Below are positions 19,724 to 28,540 of a stretch of 50,562 nucleotides of DNA, piece by piece (within the stretch, counting starts at the first letter, position 1; the number at the start of each line of letters is the position of its first letter). The stretch comes from Acidobacteriota bacterium (GTDB taxonomy: Bacteria > Acidobacteriota > Terriglobia > Acidiferrales > UBA7541), in NCBI GenBank assembly GCA_003223245.1, contig QHYI01000135.1, positions 1-50,562 on the forward strand, written 5' to 3'. A program made the translations under genes and the position numbers. The notes under the pieces are model-generated. The model was not told where the DNA came from and searched no databases. It was given only the letters and a program-made list of their open reading frames with translations.

Positions 19724-21087
19724 CAGAGGACGATCTTTTCACGGTGGCGCATGACGCGGCGTGTAGCGTTGCGCGTATCGACGACCAGCTTGGCGCTGTC
19801 GACGATGGACACGTAGTCGTAGATCGAATGGTCGGTGGCGATGACCACGGCATCGTAACTTGCGAGCGTTTGTGGAGTCAGAAGCACGGACTTCATGTCT
19901 TGGTAGTTGTAGTGACGCATTTTGTGGAGTTGCGGGAAGTACGGATCGTTGTAATCGAGCGCGGCGCCACGCTCGAGGAGCAGCTGCATGATCTTGAGCG
20001 ACGGGGATTCGCGCAAATCGTCCACGTCTTTCTTGTAAGCCACGCCGAGCAATAGAATTTTCGAGCCTTTTATGCTTTTCCGGCGTTCGTTCAGAGCGTT
20101 GGCGGTGGCGTCGGCCACGTGATAAGGCATGGCGGTGTTCACTTCGCCGGCCAATTCGATAAAGCGCGTGGCGAAATCATATTCGCGCGCTTTCCAGGAA
20201 AGGTAGAAGGGGTCAACCGGGATGCAGTGGCCGCCGAGGCCGGGCCCCGGATAGAACGGCATGTAGCCGAAAGGTTTCGTGGCGGCCGCGTCGATGACTT
20301 CCCAAATGTCGAGGTTCATACGCAAAGAGAGCTGCTTGAGCTCGTTGACGAGAGCGATGTTGACGCAGCGGAAAATGTTTTCGAGCAGCTTGGCCATTTC
20401 CGCGGCGCGCGTCGAACTGACAGGAACGACGCGGGCAACGACCTGGCTGTAAAGCGCCTGCGCAGCGCGGCCGCTTGGTGGATTCAGGCCGCCGACGATT
20501 TTGGGAATCTGCGCCAGCCCGAATTGTTTGTTGCCGGGATCTTCGCGCTCGGGCGAAAAAGCGAGCCAAAAATCGCAAAAAGCTTCCTCAATTTCCCGGC
20601 CGTTGGCGATCGGGCAACGCAAGCCGCTTCTTTCAAGGATGGGCAGGACCAGTTCTTCGGTGGTTCCGGGATAAGTCGTTGATTCCAGGACGATGAGCTG
20701 CCCTTTTTGGAGGTGCGGATAAATGGAAAGAGCGGTTTGCTCGACGTAGCTCAAATCGGGTTCGCGGCGCTCGTCGAGCGGCGTAGGCACGCAGATCAAA
20801 ACCGCGTCGACTTCCCGCAGTCTTGCAAAATCGGTGGTGGCGCTGAAGTGCCTGCTGATGACGAACTTCTGAATCTTGTTTTGCGGGATATGCTGGATGT
20901 ACGAGCGGCCGGCATTGAGCATCTCGACTTTGCCAGGATCGGTGTCAAAACCAGTGACCTTGTGACCGGCTTCGGCAAAGCGCAGGGCCAGCGGCAAGCC
21001 AACGTAGCCGCAGCCGATGATTCCGACTTTCAGATGAGCGCCTTTGAAGAATTCGGGTTTCCGCTCAATGGGCATGGGTTTACTCAC
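19720..21087 (-). CDS. nucleotide-sugar (UDP-HexNAc) 6-dehydrogenase, WbpA/TviB-like
   Basis: 455 aa. GIIGCGYVGLPLALRFAEAG is the Rossmann fold. CVPTPLDERREPDLSYV and LESTTYPGTTEE are typical of the UDP-GlcNAc/ManNAc dehydrogenase branch. The catalytic Cys is in GGHCIPVDPFYL and the C-terminal NAD-linked domain has GVAYKKDVDDLRESPSL. It oxidises C6 of a UDP-N-acetylhexosamine to the uronic acid in two steps using 2 NAD+. The start is either GTG 21087, one base after AAGGAG, or ATG 21075. Pairs functionally with the epimerase at 17552-18553. Confidence 0.88.
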   Translation of the reverse strand: MSKPMPIERKPEFFKGAHLKVGIIGCGYVGLPLALRFAEAGHKVTGFDTDPGKVEMLNAGRSYIQHIPQNKIQKFVISRHFSATTDFARLREVDAVLICVPTPLDERREPDLSYVEQTALSIYPHLQKGQLIVLESTTYPGTTEELVLPILERSGLRCPIANGREIEEAFCDFWLAFSPEREDPGNKQFGLAQIPKIVGGLNPPSGRAAQALYSQVVARVVPVSSTRAAEMAKLLENIFRCVNIALVNELKQLSLRMNLDIWEVIDAAATKPFGYMPFYPGPGLGGHCIPVDPFYLSWKAREYDFATRFIELAGEVNTAMPYHVADATANALNERRKSIKGSKILLLGVAYKKDVDDLRESPSLKIMQLLLERGAALDYNDPYFPQLHKMRHYNYQDMKSVLLTPQTLASYDAVVIATDHSIYDYVSIVDSAKLVVDTRNATRRVMRHREKIVLC

Positions 21088-21363
21088 ACTCCTTGTAAGC
21101 TGACCCCGAGCCGTGCGAAGTCAGGAAGAATCTCAATTCCGGGATACGCCTGTTTTGCTCCAGTGCCCCACACCGGCTCGCAGAAAATCGGCCGAACGCG
21201 GCAAAGACAGGGTAAATATAACAGTTTCCGCGAAAAACAAAAAAGTTCGGTTCCCGTAATCCCGCAACTGTAGGTTGCCGCCCGCCCCGGGACAGTAGAA
21301 GATAAGGTGGAAGAGTGCACGGCTTCCACGCCTTAACGATTTGTTGGCCGCGCCGAGATCACC

Positions 21364-21768
21364 ATGACTTTGATCATTCTCCTGCTGGGGCTCGGTGTGG
21401 GCGTCCTCGTAGGTCTTCTGGGCATCGGAGGCGGGGTGGTGCTGGTCCCCGCGATGGTTTATTTGCTCGGTATGGACCAGCACCTGGCGCAAGGCACTTC
21501 CCTTTTTATTTTGCTGCCGCCGATCGGGCTTGGCGCGCTGATCGAATATTGGAAGCAAGGCAAGGTGGATTTGCGGGCGGGGATTCTGTGCGCGCTAGGA
21601 ATGCTGTTTGGCGCCTACGGAGGAAGCCTGGTGGCGCTGCCCATGCCTTCGCGCCATCTGCAGGGGCTGTTCGGCTGCTTTCTGATGCTTGCGGCAATTC
21701 TGCTTTGGAGGAAAGCGCAGCTGAAACACCAGCCCACGGTCAGGGAAGGAGAGCGCGTCGATGGATAA
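21364..21768 (+). CDS. half-size TauE/SafE membrane protein, first of a pair
   Basis: 134 aa with about four transmembrane helices and one copy of the TauE/SafE signature (LLGIGGGVVLVPAMVYL, then AQGTSLFILLPP). Full-length members of this anion/sulfite exporter family are ~250 aa and contain the unit twice. The gene overlaps the next by 8 nt (ATGGATAA), which implies translational coupling. The partner carries the second unit, so a heterodimer is likely. Confidence 0.78.
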   Translation: MTLIILLLGLGVGVLVGLLGIGGGVVLVPAMVYLLGMDQHLAQGTSLFILLPPIGLGALIEYWKQGKVDLRAGILCALGMLFGAYGGSLVALPMPSRHLQGLFGCFLMLAAILLWRKAQLKHQPTVREGERVDG

Positions 21769-22144
21769 GGGGATGGGGCGAGATGCGGGAATTTTCCTGG
21801 TCGCGTGCCTTTCGGGAATTGCTTCGGGTATGTTTGGAATTGGCGGTGGAGTCTTGCTCGTGCCTCTGCTGGGTTTGCTGTTTTCCTTTAGCCAGCACCG
21901 CGCGCAGGGAACAAGTTTAGTGGCGCTGATTCCCCCCACCGGGGCCCTTGCGCTGGTAGCTTACGCGAGCAAAGGTTTGGTGTCCTGGAAAACGGGTTTG
22001 TTGTTAATTCCCGGGGTCTTCGCGGGGGGAATCGTAGGTGGAAGGCTGGCGGGGAAGCTGAAGCCGCAGCGGATGCGCCAGGTCTTTGCGGGAATTTTGT
22101 TCGCGCTCGGGACGTGGGAGGCGTTCAGTGCTTGGTGGAGATGA
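21761..22144 (+). CDS. half-size TauE/SafE membrane protein, second of a pair
   Basis: 127 aa. It has its own signature (MFGIGGGVLLVPLLGLL, AQGTSLVALIPPTG) and about four helices, parallel to the upstream gene. The start ATG lies inside the end of the first gene. Either the pair encodes the two halves of one transporter as separate proteins, or it descends from a full-length gene split by a frameshift. The well-formed start, and the fact that each half is complete, favour genuine paired genes. Confidence 0.77.
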   Translation: MDKGMGRDAGIFLVACLSGIASGMFGIGGGVLLVPLLGLLFSFSQHRAQGTSLVALIPPTGALALVAYASKGLVSWKTGLLLIPGVFAGGIVGGRLAGKLKPQRMRQVFAGILFALGTWEAFSAWWR

Positions 22145-22157
22145 AGGGCGGACGCGG

Positions 22158-22483
22158 ATGGTCGATTTGCACTGTCACATTCTGCCAGGACTTGATGATG
22201 GCCCGAACCGCTTGGAAGAATCGCTGGAAATGCCGGAGAGCGCGATTGCCGACGGAATAACGCAAGTCGCCATTTCGTCGCGAGCGATGCGCACAACAAC
22301 CAGACGCGGCCGCCGAGGCTACAGCCTGCGTACCATGCCGTGAGAGATCGCTTTGGCGAAGAGAAAGCTCGCGCGCCGTTTCAGGAAAATCCCGGGGCTG
22401 CCTTCGAGGGCCGCGAGTTACCTCATATTCCGGAAGTAGAAGAAGTATGGCCCTCCCGACGAAAGCGATTCTTTTCCCTCTGA
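22158..22483 (+). pseudogene. CpsB/YwqE-type PHP tyrosine phosphatase, internal deletion
   Basis: ATG 22158 begins MVDLHCHILPGLDDGPNRLE, the canonical N terminus of capsule-linked PHP-family tyrosine phosphatases, including its metal-binding HCH. After ~38 codons (ADGITQVA) the sequence jumps in another frame to FVASDAHNNQTRPPRL and then VRDRFGEEKARA, which is the C-terminal end of the same family, ending at TGA 22481-22483. Roughly 150-170 central codons, with most metal ligands, are missing and the frame is shifted at the joint (~22275). Such enzymes normally regulate capsule export kinases, which fits the polysaccharide locus. Non-functional as it stands. Confidence 0.78.
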
Positions 22484-22603
22484 GCCTGAATTCCGGATAT
22501 AAGACGGGTTCCCTTAATCGCGGCAAACCCACGTTTAGGCCAGGCTAAGCAGGTTGCGAAGTTTCGGGAAGGATGCCAACAGAATCCCGAACGATTCGCG
22601 GCT

Positions 22604-22930
22604 TCAACGTGCGCGTGGGAGTGGCAAGCCGGCCCAGGCGTTCATCAAACCAAGGACTTCGCGCACCACTTCCAGGGCGTCTCTCGAGTTGCCCCACCAA
22701 TGGCGCGAATCGAAAGGATCTTCGGAGGCGGCGCGCACCGGCATTCCTCCGCTGAGCACCACAATGGCTCGCGCTTTTGCCAAGGGATCTTCCACGACAA
22801 GCCAACGGCCAACACCAAAGAAAACAACAAGAGCCAGGACAACGAGGCTCGAAGCAATGGCGGTGAGGATGATCGAGCGGCGCTTCCGTTGCCTGACGGC
22901 CGCCGGGGAGTTTTGCGTAGTAATCATCAA
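22604..22930 (-). pseudogene. YdcF/SanA-type DUF218 protein, internal deletion
   Basis: 108 aa, in frame. The N terminus has a basic segment, a membrane helix (IILTAIASSLVVLALVVFFG) and the DUF218 opening VEDPLAKARAIVVLSGGMP. This is fused directly to ASEDPFDSRHWWGNSRDAL and VVREVLGLMNAWAG, which look like the C-terminal end of the same family. Full-length relatives are ~200-230 aa, so about 100-120 central residues that form the catalytic fold are absent. The gene may still be translated as a small membrane protein but should lack the parental activity. Divergent from the UDP-xylose synthase gene. Confidence 0.62.
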
Positions 22931-23019
22931 AGAGCCTCGGCATGCTATCCCGGGATGAGGCGGTGGTCAATTGCCGGGGCTCCGGGTACACTGTCAGCTT
23001 GCATATTAAAGGAGGATGC

Positions 23020-23973
23020 ATGCGTGCCGTGGTCACCGGAGGTGCCGGTTTCCTGGGATCACACTTATGCGACCGGTTGATAGCGGAAGGCTGGGACGTA
23101 GTAGCGCTAGACAATCTGGTCACGGGAGTGGAAAGCAATATCGAGCACTTGTGGAAGCAGCCGCGGTTCCGGATGCTGCGCGCGGATGTCTCCAACTACA
23201 TTAACGTGCCGGGGCCGATAGACTATGTGCTTCATTTTGCGTCGCCCGCGAGCCCGGTGGATTATCTGAAGATGCCCATTCCCACGTTGAAGGTGGGCGC
23301 GTTGGGAACGCATAACGCGCTGGGTTTGGCGCGGGCAAAGAACGCAAAGTTTTTTCTAGCCTCCACAAGCGAATGCTATGGCGACCCGGAAATCTCACCG
23401 CAGAATGAAGAATACTGGGGACACGTGAACCCTATCGGGCCACGCGGGGTTTATGACGAGGCCAAGCGGTTCGCGGAAGCCATGACCATGGCGTATCACC
23501 GTTACCACAAAGTAGACACACGCATCGTGCGCATCTTCAATACCTATGGCCCGCGCATGCGCTTGAACGACGGCCGCGCGCTTCCCAATTTCGTTTTTCA
23601 GGCACTCAAGGGAATGCCGCTGACCGTTTATGGAGACGGAAAACAGACGCGCAGCTTTTGTTATGTATCCGACCTGATCGAGGGCATCTACCGCCTGATG
23701 ACGTGCGAAGAGCACTTGCCGGTAAATATTGGGAACCCGCTCGAAATCACGCTTCTGGACTTTGCTGAACGCATCCGGAAGTATTTCGACAATCCTCCCC
23801 CAATTGTGTTCAAGCCGCTGCCCCAAGATGATCCGAAACGCCGCTGCCCCGATATCAGCAAGGCGAAGCGCATCCTCGGGTGGGAGCCAAAGGTGGGATT
23901 AGAAGAAGGATTGAAGCTCACGCTGGCCTACTTCAAAGAAACCTTCAAAAACGACTTAAAAACGGTGGGCTAG
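23020..23973 (+). CDS. uxs: UDP-glucuronate decarboxylase (UDP-xylose synthase)
   Basis: 317 aa. The start ATG 23020 follows [24 protein letters not shown] is the NAD site. [10 protein letters not shown], the YxxxK motif in [18 protein letters not shown] and [16 protein letters not shown] are diagnostic of UXS rather than of epimerases. It converts UDP-glucuronate to UDP-xylose plus CO2 using bound NAD+. The substrate is made by the UDP-glucose dehydrogenase encoded convergently at 24005-25354, so the two form a short pathway feeding xylose into a surface glycan. Confidence 0.9.
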   Translation: MRAVVTGGAGFLGSHLCDRLIAEGWDVVALDNLVTGVESNIEHLWKQPRFRMLRADVSNYINVPGPIDYVLHFASPASPVDYLKMPIPTLKVGALGTHNALGLARAKNAKFFLASTSECYGDPEISPQNEEYWGHVNPIGPRGVYDEAKRFAEAMTMAYHRYHKVDTRIVRIFNTYGPRMRLNDGRALPNFVFQALKGMPLTVYGDGKQTRSFCYVSDLIEGIYRLMTCEEHLPVNIGNPLEITLLDFAERIRKYFDNPPPIVFKPLPQDDPKRRCPDISKAKRILGWEPKVGLEEGLKLTLAYFKETFKNDLKTVG

Positions 23974-24004
23974 GGAATTGCTGAAGAACATCAGCCTAAA
24001 AAAG

Positions 24005-25354
24005 CTATTCTCTTCCAAAAGAATAATATTCGAAGCCCAGGTTGCGCATTTCTTGAGGCGAATACAGGTTTCTACCGTCGATGACCAGCTTGCGCGCCAT
24101 AAGGCCGCCTGCGCGCTGCCAGTCGAGTTTGCGAAACGAATCCCACTCGGTGCAGATCAACGCGGCATCCGCGTCGCGTAACGCATCGTAAGGGTCTTCG
24201 TGATAGTGCAGTTCGGGAAACAGAGCCTTGGTCCGAGACATGGCCTCGGGGTCGGTGGTGTGAACGATAGCGCCTTCCTGAAGCAGCCCCTTGACGACTT
24301 CCAGGGCTGGGGCGAAGCGAATGTCGTCGGTATTGGCTTTGAACGCCAGTCCGAGCACGGCGATGCGCTTGCCTTTCACCACCCAAAGCGCTTGGTGAAT
24401 TTTTTCGAAGAAACGTTCGATGCGCTGCTTATTGACCCGTTCCGCGGCTTTCAGAATGTCAAAGTCAACGCCGACTTTGGCGGCCAGGTAAATAAAGGCC
24501 TGCACGTCCTTCGGAAAGCAGAAGCCGCCGTAGCCGAGGCCAGCGTTGAGAAATTGCCCGCCAATGCGAGGGTCCAACCCCATGGCCCGAGTGACTTCCT
24601 CGACGTTCGCTCCGATTTTCTCGCAGAGGTCGGCGATGACGTTGGCATAACTGATCTTAAGCGCTAGGAAGGAATTGCAGGCGTGCTTGATGAGTTCCGC
24701 GCTGCTGATCGTGGTGACGAGAAACTCGGCTTTCTGGCCCGCAGGACAGGCGCCGTCGTGCACGGGGCACCGAAAACTCTTTTCGAGAATGGGGCGGTAG
24801 ATTTCCCGTAATTCGGCCGCCGAGGAAGGATCTTCGACGCCCACGACAATGCGGTCGGGATGGAAGAAATCGCCAACGGCGGTTCCTTCACGGAGAAATT
24901 CGGGATTGGAAGCCACGCGGAATTTTATGTTGCTATTTCGCGAATAGGCAGAGAGCGCGCGGCTGAGCTCGAGCCCCGTGCGCGCAGGGACGGTGCTCTT
25001 CTCGATGACGAGCTTGGGCGTTTTCGCTTCGGCGGCAATCTGCCGCGCTACGTGATCTATGGCGGAAAGATCCGCCTCGCCGGACTCCTTCGGCGGAGTT
25101 CCTACGCAAATGAAGATGGCTTCGCCCGCGCGAATGGCTTCGCCGGCGACGGCAGTGTAGGAAATGCGCCCTGCCTTGCGTGCGGAAGCGAGAATTTCTT
25201 CGAGGTGCTCTTCGTAGATTGGTACGCCGCCGGCCTGGAGCTTGGCGATGCGATCGCGATCAATGTCCGTGCAGACGACTTCATGTCCGGCCTCCGCCAG
25301 GCAGGCTCCGGTAACAAGTCCGACGTATCCACATCCGATGACGGAAAGACGCAA
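24005..25354 (-). CDS. ugd: UDP-glucose 6-dehydrogenase
   Basis: 449 aa, normal length. VIGCGYVGLVTGACLAEAGH is the Rossmann motif. CVGTPPKESGEADLS, EKSTVPARTG and the catalytic Cys in GYGGFCFPKDV follow, with the C-terminal domain GLAFKANTDDIRFAPAL. It oxidises UDP-glucose to UDP-glucuronate with 2 NAD+. The start is TTG 25354, seven bases after AAGGAGGG. The gene is the last on this strand in the polysaccharide block and converges on uxs. Confidence 0.92.
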   Translation of the reverse strand: MRLSVIGCGYVGLVTGACLAEAGHEVVCTDIDRDRIAKLQAGGVPIYEEHLEEILASARKAGRISYTAVAGEAIRAGEAIFICVGTPPKESGEADLSAIDHVARQIAAEAKTPKLVIEKSTVPARTGLELSRALSAYSRNSNIKFRVASNPEFLREGTAVGDFFHPDRIVVGVEDPSSAAELREIYRPILEKSFRCPVHDGACPAGQKAEFLVTTISSAELIKHACNSFLALKISYANVIADLCEKIGANVEEVTRAMGLDPRIGGQFLNAGLGYGGFCFPKDVQAFIYLAAKVGVDFDILKAAERVNKQRIERFFEKIHQALWVVKGKRIAVLGLAFKANTDDIRFAPALEVVKGLLQEGAIVHTTDPEAMSRTKALFPELHYHEDPYDALRDADAALICTEWDSFRKLDWQRAGGLMARKLVIDGRNLYSPQEMRNLGFEYYSFGRE

Positions 25355-25530
25355 AAGAAGCCCTCCTTGAGTTGCAGCTTACCGGCGAAACCTTGCGCGC
25401 ATGGGAACGCGAATTGCTATTCTGACCGAAGCGGGAAGGAGAAAAAAGTGATTCGTTCCTTCTTTGCGCGATGACCATGGGACGAACCGGAGCCCGAACC
25501 TCCGGCCGCGAACCAAGAGGGGAACATTTC

Positions 25531-25679
25531 TTAGCTTTTGAACCCCTTGCCCATCAGCAGGCCGCGCAATCCGAGCAGCCGAAGGACCGCTCTTCCTCGA
25601 CGGCCGCAATCCGTCGTCCATCGCACACAATCGCCGCGGAAGCGTTTCCGTGGTACGCGTTAATCCCCAGGATGTTCAT
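25531..25679 (-). pseudogene. carbamoyltransferase (NodU/CmcH-type) N-terminal stump
   Basis: ATG 25679, 33 nt after the amidotransferase stop, reads MNILGINAYHGNASAA and CDGRRIAAVEEER, the N terminus of ~600-aa O-carbamoyltransferases. After residue 31 the similarity ends and the frame stops at 25554 (41 aa). In another frame the DNA continues LRLLGLRGLLMGKGFKS to TAA 25531, which looks like the natural C terminus of some other or the same lost protein. More than 1.5 kb has apparently been removed. The deletion joint is near 25586. Confidence 0.62.
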
Positions 25680-25712
25680 GTTGTGAGAAGTCAGTGTACC
25701 TCAGTGGCGCGT

Positions 25713-27671
25713 TCATGCGGCAAAGTGCCGGCGGCACCACTCATTCAGCACGTAGAGCGACCAGGGGCGAGACCAAGAGGTCTTATTTGCGAGAAATTCG
25801 CTCCAGACCCGCTGCACGCCGGCGTGACGCAGCACAGGCTTCAGAGCAGGCGCGGGGGTCGCGAAGCTCGTTTCCAGTCTTTTGCGCAGCGGTCCGCGTA
25901 ACCAACTTTCCCACGGCAGCGTGAAAGTGCACTTTTCTTGCGCCAGAACTTCCGGCGGTAACAAGTCTCGAATGGTTTCCACCAGCAGCGCTTTGTGCGT
26001 ACCGGGCCGCCGGCGCGCGACATCCCGCAAAGCGCTCACGAATTCCACGAGCGGCGTATCCAACAGCGGCACGCGCACTTCGAGCGATTGCGCCATGCTC
26101 ACAGAATCGGTGTCGCGCAGTAGAGTGCTCGCCAGGTAGCTGCGCATCTCGAGCCAGGAAACCTCTCCCACCGGCTCGAGCTTGCGTGCATCGTCGGCGG
26201 CTCTTTGCAGCCATCCAAGCCACGTTGGTTCCAGCGTGACGCCATCCGGCCCGATGGTGCTTGGCCGGAATCGCGGCTCAATAATTTGCTCCAGCCTTCC
26301 CGGCGGGAACAGTGCGCGCGTGAAAAAATACGGATGAGGCAGCACGTCGGGAGAAAGCCATGCTGCGGCCACTTTGCCCCGAGCGTCCGGCGAGCCGCGC
26401 TTCCCGGCGAGCGCCGCCACGAGCGGTTTCGTGAGTCGTCTTATTACTGCCGGAACGAACCAAGCGGTGCGCATCAATCTCGAAACTCGCGGCGTGTCTG
26501 CAAATGTCGGATATCCTCCAAACAGCTCATCACCCCCTAGTCCGGATAAAGCAACTTTCAGCCCAACTTTTCTTGCCGCCCACGAAACAAAACACGTATT
26601 CACCGCATCCATCGTGGGCTGGTCCACTGCAGCAAGGGCTTCGTCTATCCGCTCAACAATCGCGCCGCCAGCGAGCGGCACTTCCGTATGTTTGGTGCCA
26701 CAGCGCTTCGCGATTACTCTTGCTGCTTCTGCTTCGTTAAATGGCGTGCCTGGAAACGTTAATGTGAAGCTCTGAATCCCTGCTTGCGCTTTTGCCGCGA
26801 GCGCGGCGATGGCTCCCGAGTCCAGTCCGCTAGAGAGAAACAAGCCCACCGGCACATCCGCAATCAGCTGCGTCTTTACCGCGTCTTCGAGCATCGGCCG
26901 CAGCTTTTTGGCCGCAGACAGAAGGTCACGTGGTTTGCGCGTTTCGCGTGCTGCGGGAGAGAGCATTGGATCCCACCATTGCCGCGCGCGCGGCACACGA
27001 CGGCGCTCCGGCACGTGCACTAGCATGCGGTGCCCCGGAGGCAAGCTGAACACCCCTTCAACCAACGTGACCGGCTCGCTGACGCTGCCGAAGAGCAAGT
27101 ACGACGTCAGTGCGTCTCGCGACAAGCTTTTTGGGGCCGCGCCTGAGGCAAGTAGAGCTCGCACTTCCGAAGCGAAAGCAAATGCATCCGGCGTTTGCGT
27201 GTAATAGAGCGGCTTAATTCCCAGCGGGTCGCGCGCCAGAAAAAGAATCGGCGCCGTGGCGTAGCGCTCGCGTAAGTCGAGCAACGCAAACGCAAACATG
27301 CCGCGTAGCTCGTTGAGCGCATCTTCGCCCCATTCTTCCCAGGCATGGACCAAAATCTCCGTGTCGGATTGCGTAGTGAAGCGGTGGCCGCAGAGGATCA
27401 GGCGGTCGCGCAATTCGCGGTAACCATAGAGTTCACCGTTAAACACTACCGCGACATCTTTGGTTTCATTCCAGATGGGTTGGTGGCCGCCGGCCAGGTC
27501 GATGATGCTGAGCCGGCGCATGCCCAGGGCGAGTCCGGGCGCGCGCGGTTCGCCAAAGAGGAATCCTTCTTCATCCGGACCGCGGTGCCGCATCGCCGCG
27601 GTCATCGCCTTTACTCGCGCTTCCGCTTGGCTGCTGCGCGAAGTGAAGGCGACTCCGCAGATCCCGCACAC
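25713..27671 (-). CDS. asnB: asparagine synthase-type amidotransferase
   Basis: 652 aa. The start is GTG 27671, placing the nucleophile Cys at position 2 (VCGICGVAF) as class II glutamine amidotransferases require. Glutaminase domain: RHRGPDEEG, RLSIIDLAGGHQP, VFNGELYGY and TQSDTEILVHAWEEWG. The synthetase domain has the PP-loop variant LSSGLDSG and SGLGGDELFGGYP. Members of this family in polysaccharide loci often amidate sugars or modify surface polymers rather than making free asparagine. The start lies two bases after the stop of the transglutaminase-like gene, so the two are translationally coupled. Confidence 0.88.
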   Translation of the reverse strand: MCGICGVAFTSRSSQAEARVKAMTAAMRHRGPDEEGFLFGEPRAPGLALGMRRLSIIDLAGGHQPIWNETKDVAVVFNGELYGYRELRDRLILCGHRFTTQSDTEILVHAWEEWGEDALNELRGMFAFALLDLRERYATAPILFLARDPLGIKPLYYTQTPDAFAFASEVRALLASGAAPKSLSRDALTSYLLFGSVSEPVTLVEGVFSLPPGHRMLVHVPERRRVPRARQWWDPMLSPAARETRKPRDLLSAAKKLRPMLEDAVKTQLIADVPVGLFLSSGLDSGAIAALAAKAQAGIQSFTLTFPGTPFNEAEAARVIAKRCGTKHTEVPLAGGAIVERIDEALAAVDQPTMDAVNTCFVSWAARKVGLKVALSGLGGDELFGGYPTFADTPRVSRLMRTAWFVPAVIRRLTKPLVAALAGKRGSPDARGKVAAAWLSPDVLPHPYFFTRALFPPGRLEQIIEPRFRPSTIGPDGVTLEPTWLGWLQRAADDARKLEPVGEVSWLEMRSYLASTLLRDTDSVSMAQSLEVRVPLLDTPLVEFVSALRDVARRRPGTHKALLVETIRDLLPPEVLAQEKCTFTLPWESWLRGPLRKRLETSFATPAPALKPVLRHAGVQRVWSEFLANKTSWSRPWSLYVLNEWCRRHFAA

Positions 27672-27672
27672 G

Positions 27673-28536
27673 CTATTGTTCGATCTCCGGGGCCCTGAGA
27701 AAGGCTGAGCCTGCCCGGAGTGCCCGATCGCGCAAATGAAAACGGCGTATTCGCAAGCGGCTGTCCGCGTAGCCGCCAAGCAAGAAGCGCACCAAGAAAA
27801 GGAAAAGCGCAGCCAGGGAAGCAAGTGTCAGGTAAAAGAACGATTCACGTTCCAACAGCAGGCTCCGGTCTGCCGCTTCATCCCAGCTCGGAAAGACGGC
27901 GTCAAGGAGCCGGCGCAAATGGAGCTTCGCAAGCAGCGGCACCCGCTCCAAGCGCACGTGCGTGGTATGTTCGTAATTGTAATCCAGAGGATAATTCGGA
28001 ATGGAACCGACCGCCTCGTTGAACAGAGACGAGTTCTGAAGATCTTGGCGAGTTAAAAAGCGCCCCTGCGCGTCCTTCATGATCACGTGGTAGGTTGGGT
28101 CCACTACAATCCAGCGCCGATCGAGGAGCACTTCGGCAGCAACATGCTTCGTGTTACCGTCGGGACCCAACAGAAGCAGGCGTAGCACGGCCAGATCATC
28201 TTCTCGGGCCAGGTTCAAAAAAGCATTCGTCGCCGTTCCGCATATGCGCAAGAGTTGCTGATAATTGAGGGTGAGGTGTGGATCTCGCGGGGAGAGCGTA
28301 TCCAAGTTTGTCACGACGGCCCGGGAGGGCTCGACACGCATGCAGTCCAGAATGGCCTGAACTTTTGACTCGGCCGACAAGACGCTAGGCGCTATGGCGT
28401 CGGAAAAACCATCCAGATAGTAGCGCAGGGAAAATTCGCGGAAACCCGAGGAAAGCACGACCAGGAATGCTACGACCACGAGCAGGTTGCAGCTCCACCA
28501 CAATGCTCGAAAAATGGCATGGCGAGATTTAGGCAC
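27673..28536 (-). CDS. membrane-anchored transglutaminase-like protein
   Basis: 287 aa from GTG 28536. An N-terminal membrane helix (ALWWSCNLLVVVAFLVVLSS), then an extracytoplasmic domain with a possible Cys-His-Asp triad: Cys in LLRICGTATNAF, His in NTKHVAAEVLLD and Asp in WIVVDPTYHV. A second helix near residue 245 (FFYLTLASLAALFLFLVRFLL) precedes a basic tail. The triad order fits the transglutaminase/NlpC-like fold; partner substrates are unknown. It sits between a glycosyltransferase (stop 4 nt upstream of this start) and asnB, so it is part of the polysaccharide operon. Confidence 0.72.
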   Translation of the reverse strand: MPKSRHAIFRALWWSCNLLVVVAFLVVLSSGFREFSLRYYLDGFSDAIAPSVLSAESKVQAILDCMRVEPSRAVVTNLDTLSPRDPHLTLNYQQLLRICGTATNAFLNLAREDDLAVLRLLLLGPDGNTKHVAAEVLLDRRWIVVDPTYHVIMKDAQGRFLTRQDLQNSSLFNEAVGSIPNYPLDYNYEHTTHVRLERVPLLAKLHLRRLLDAVFPSWDEAADRSLLLERESFFYLTLASLAALFLFLVRFLLGGYADSRLRIRRFHLRDRALRAGSAFLRAPEIEQ

Positions 28537-28540
28537 GAGC

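Noticed and set aside
22545-23195. 216-codon minus frame over the DUF218 remnant and uxs start
   Set aside because: Different frame from the recognisable DUF218 ends; composition is Arg/Ser/Pro-rich as expected of an out-of-frame reading.
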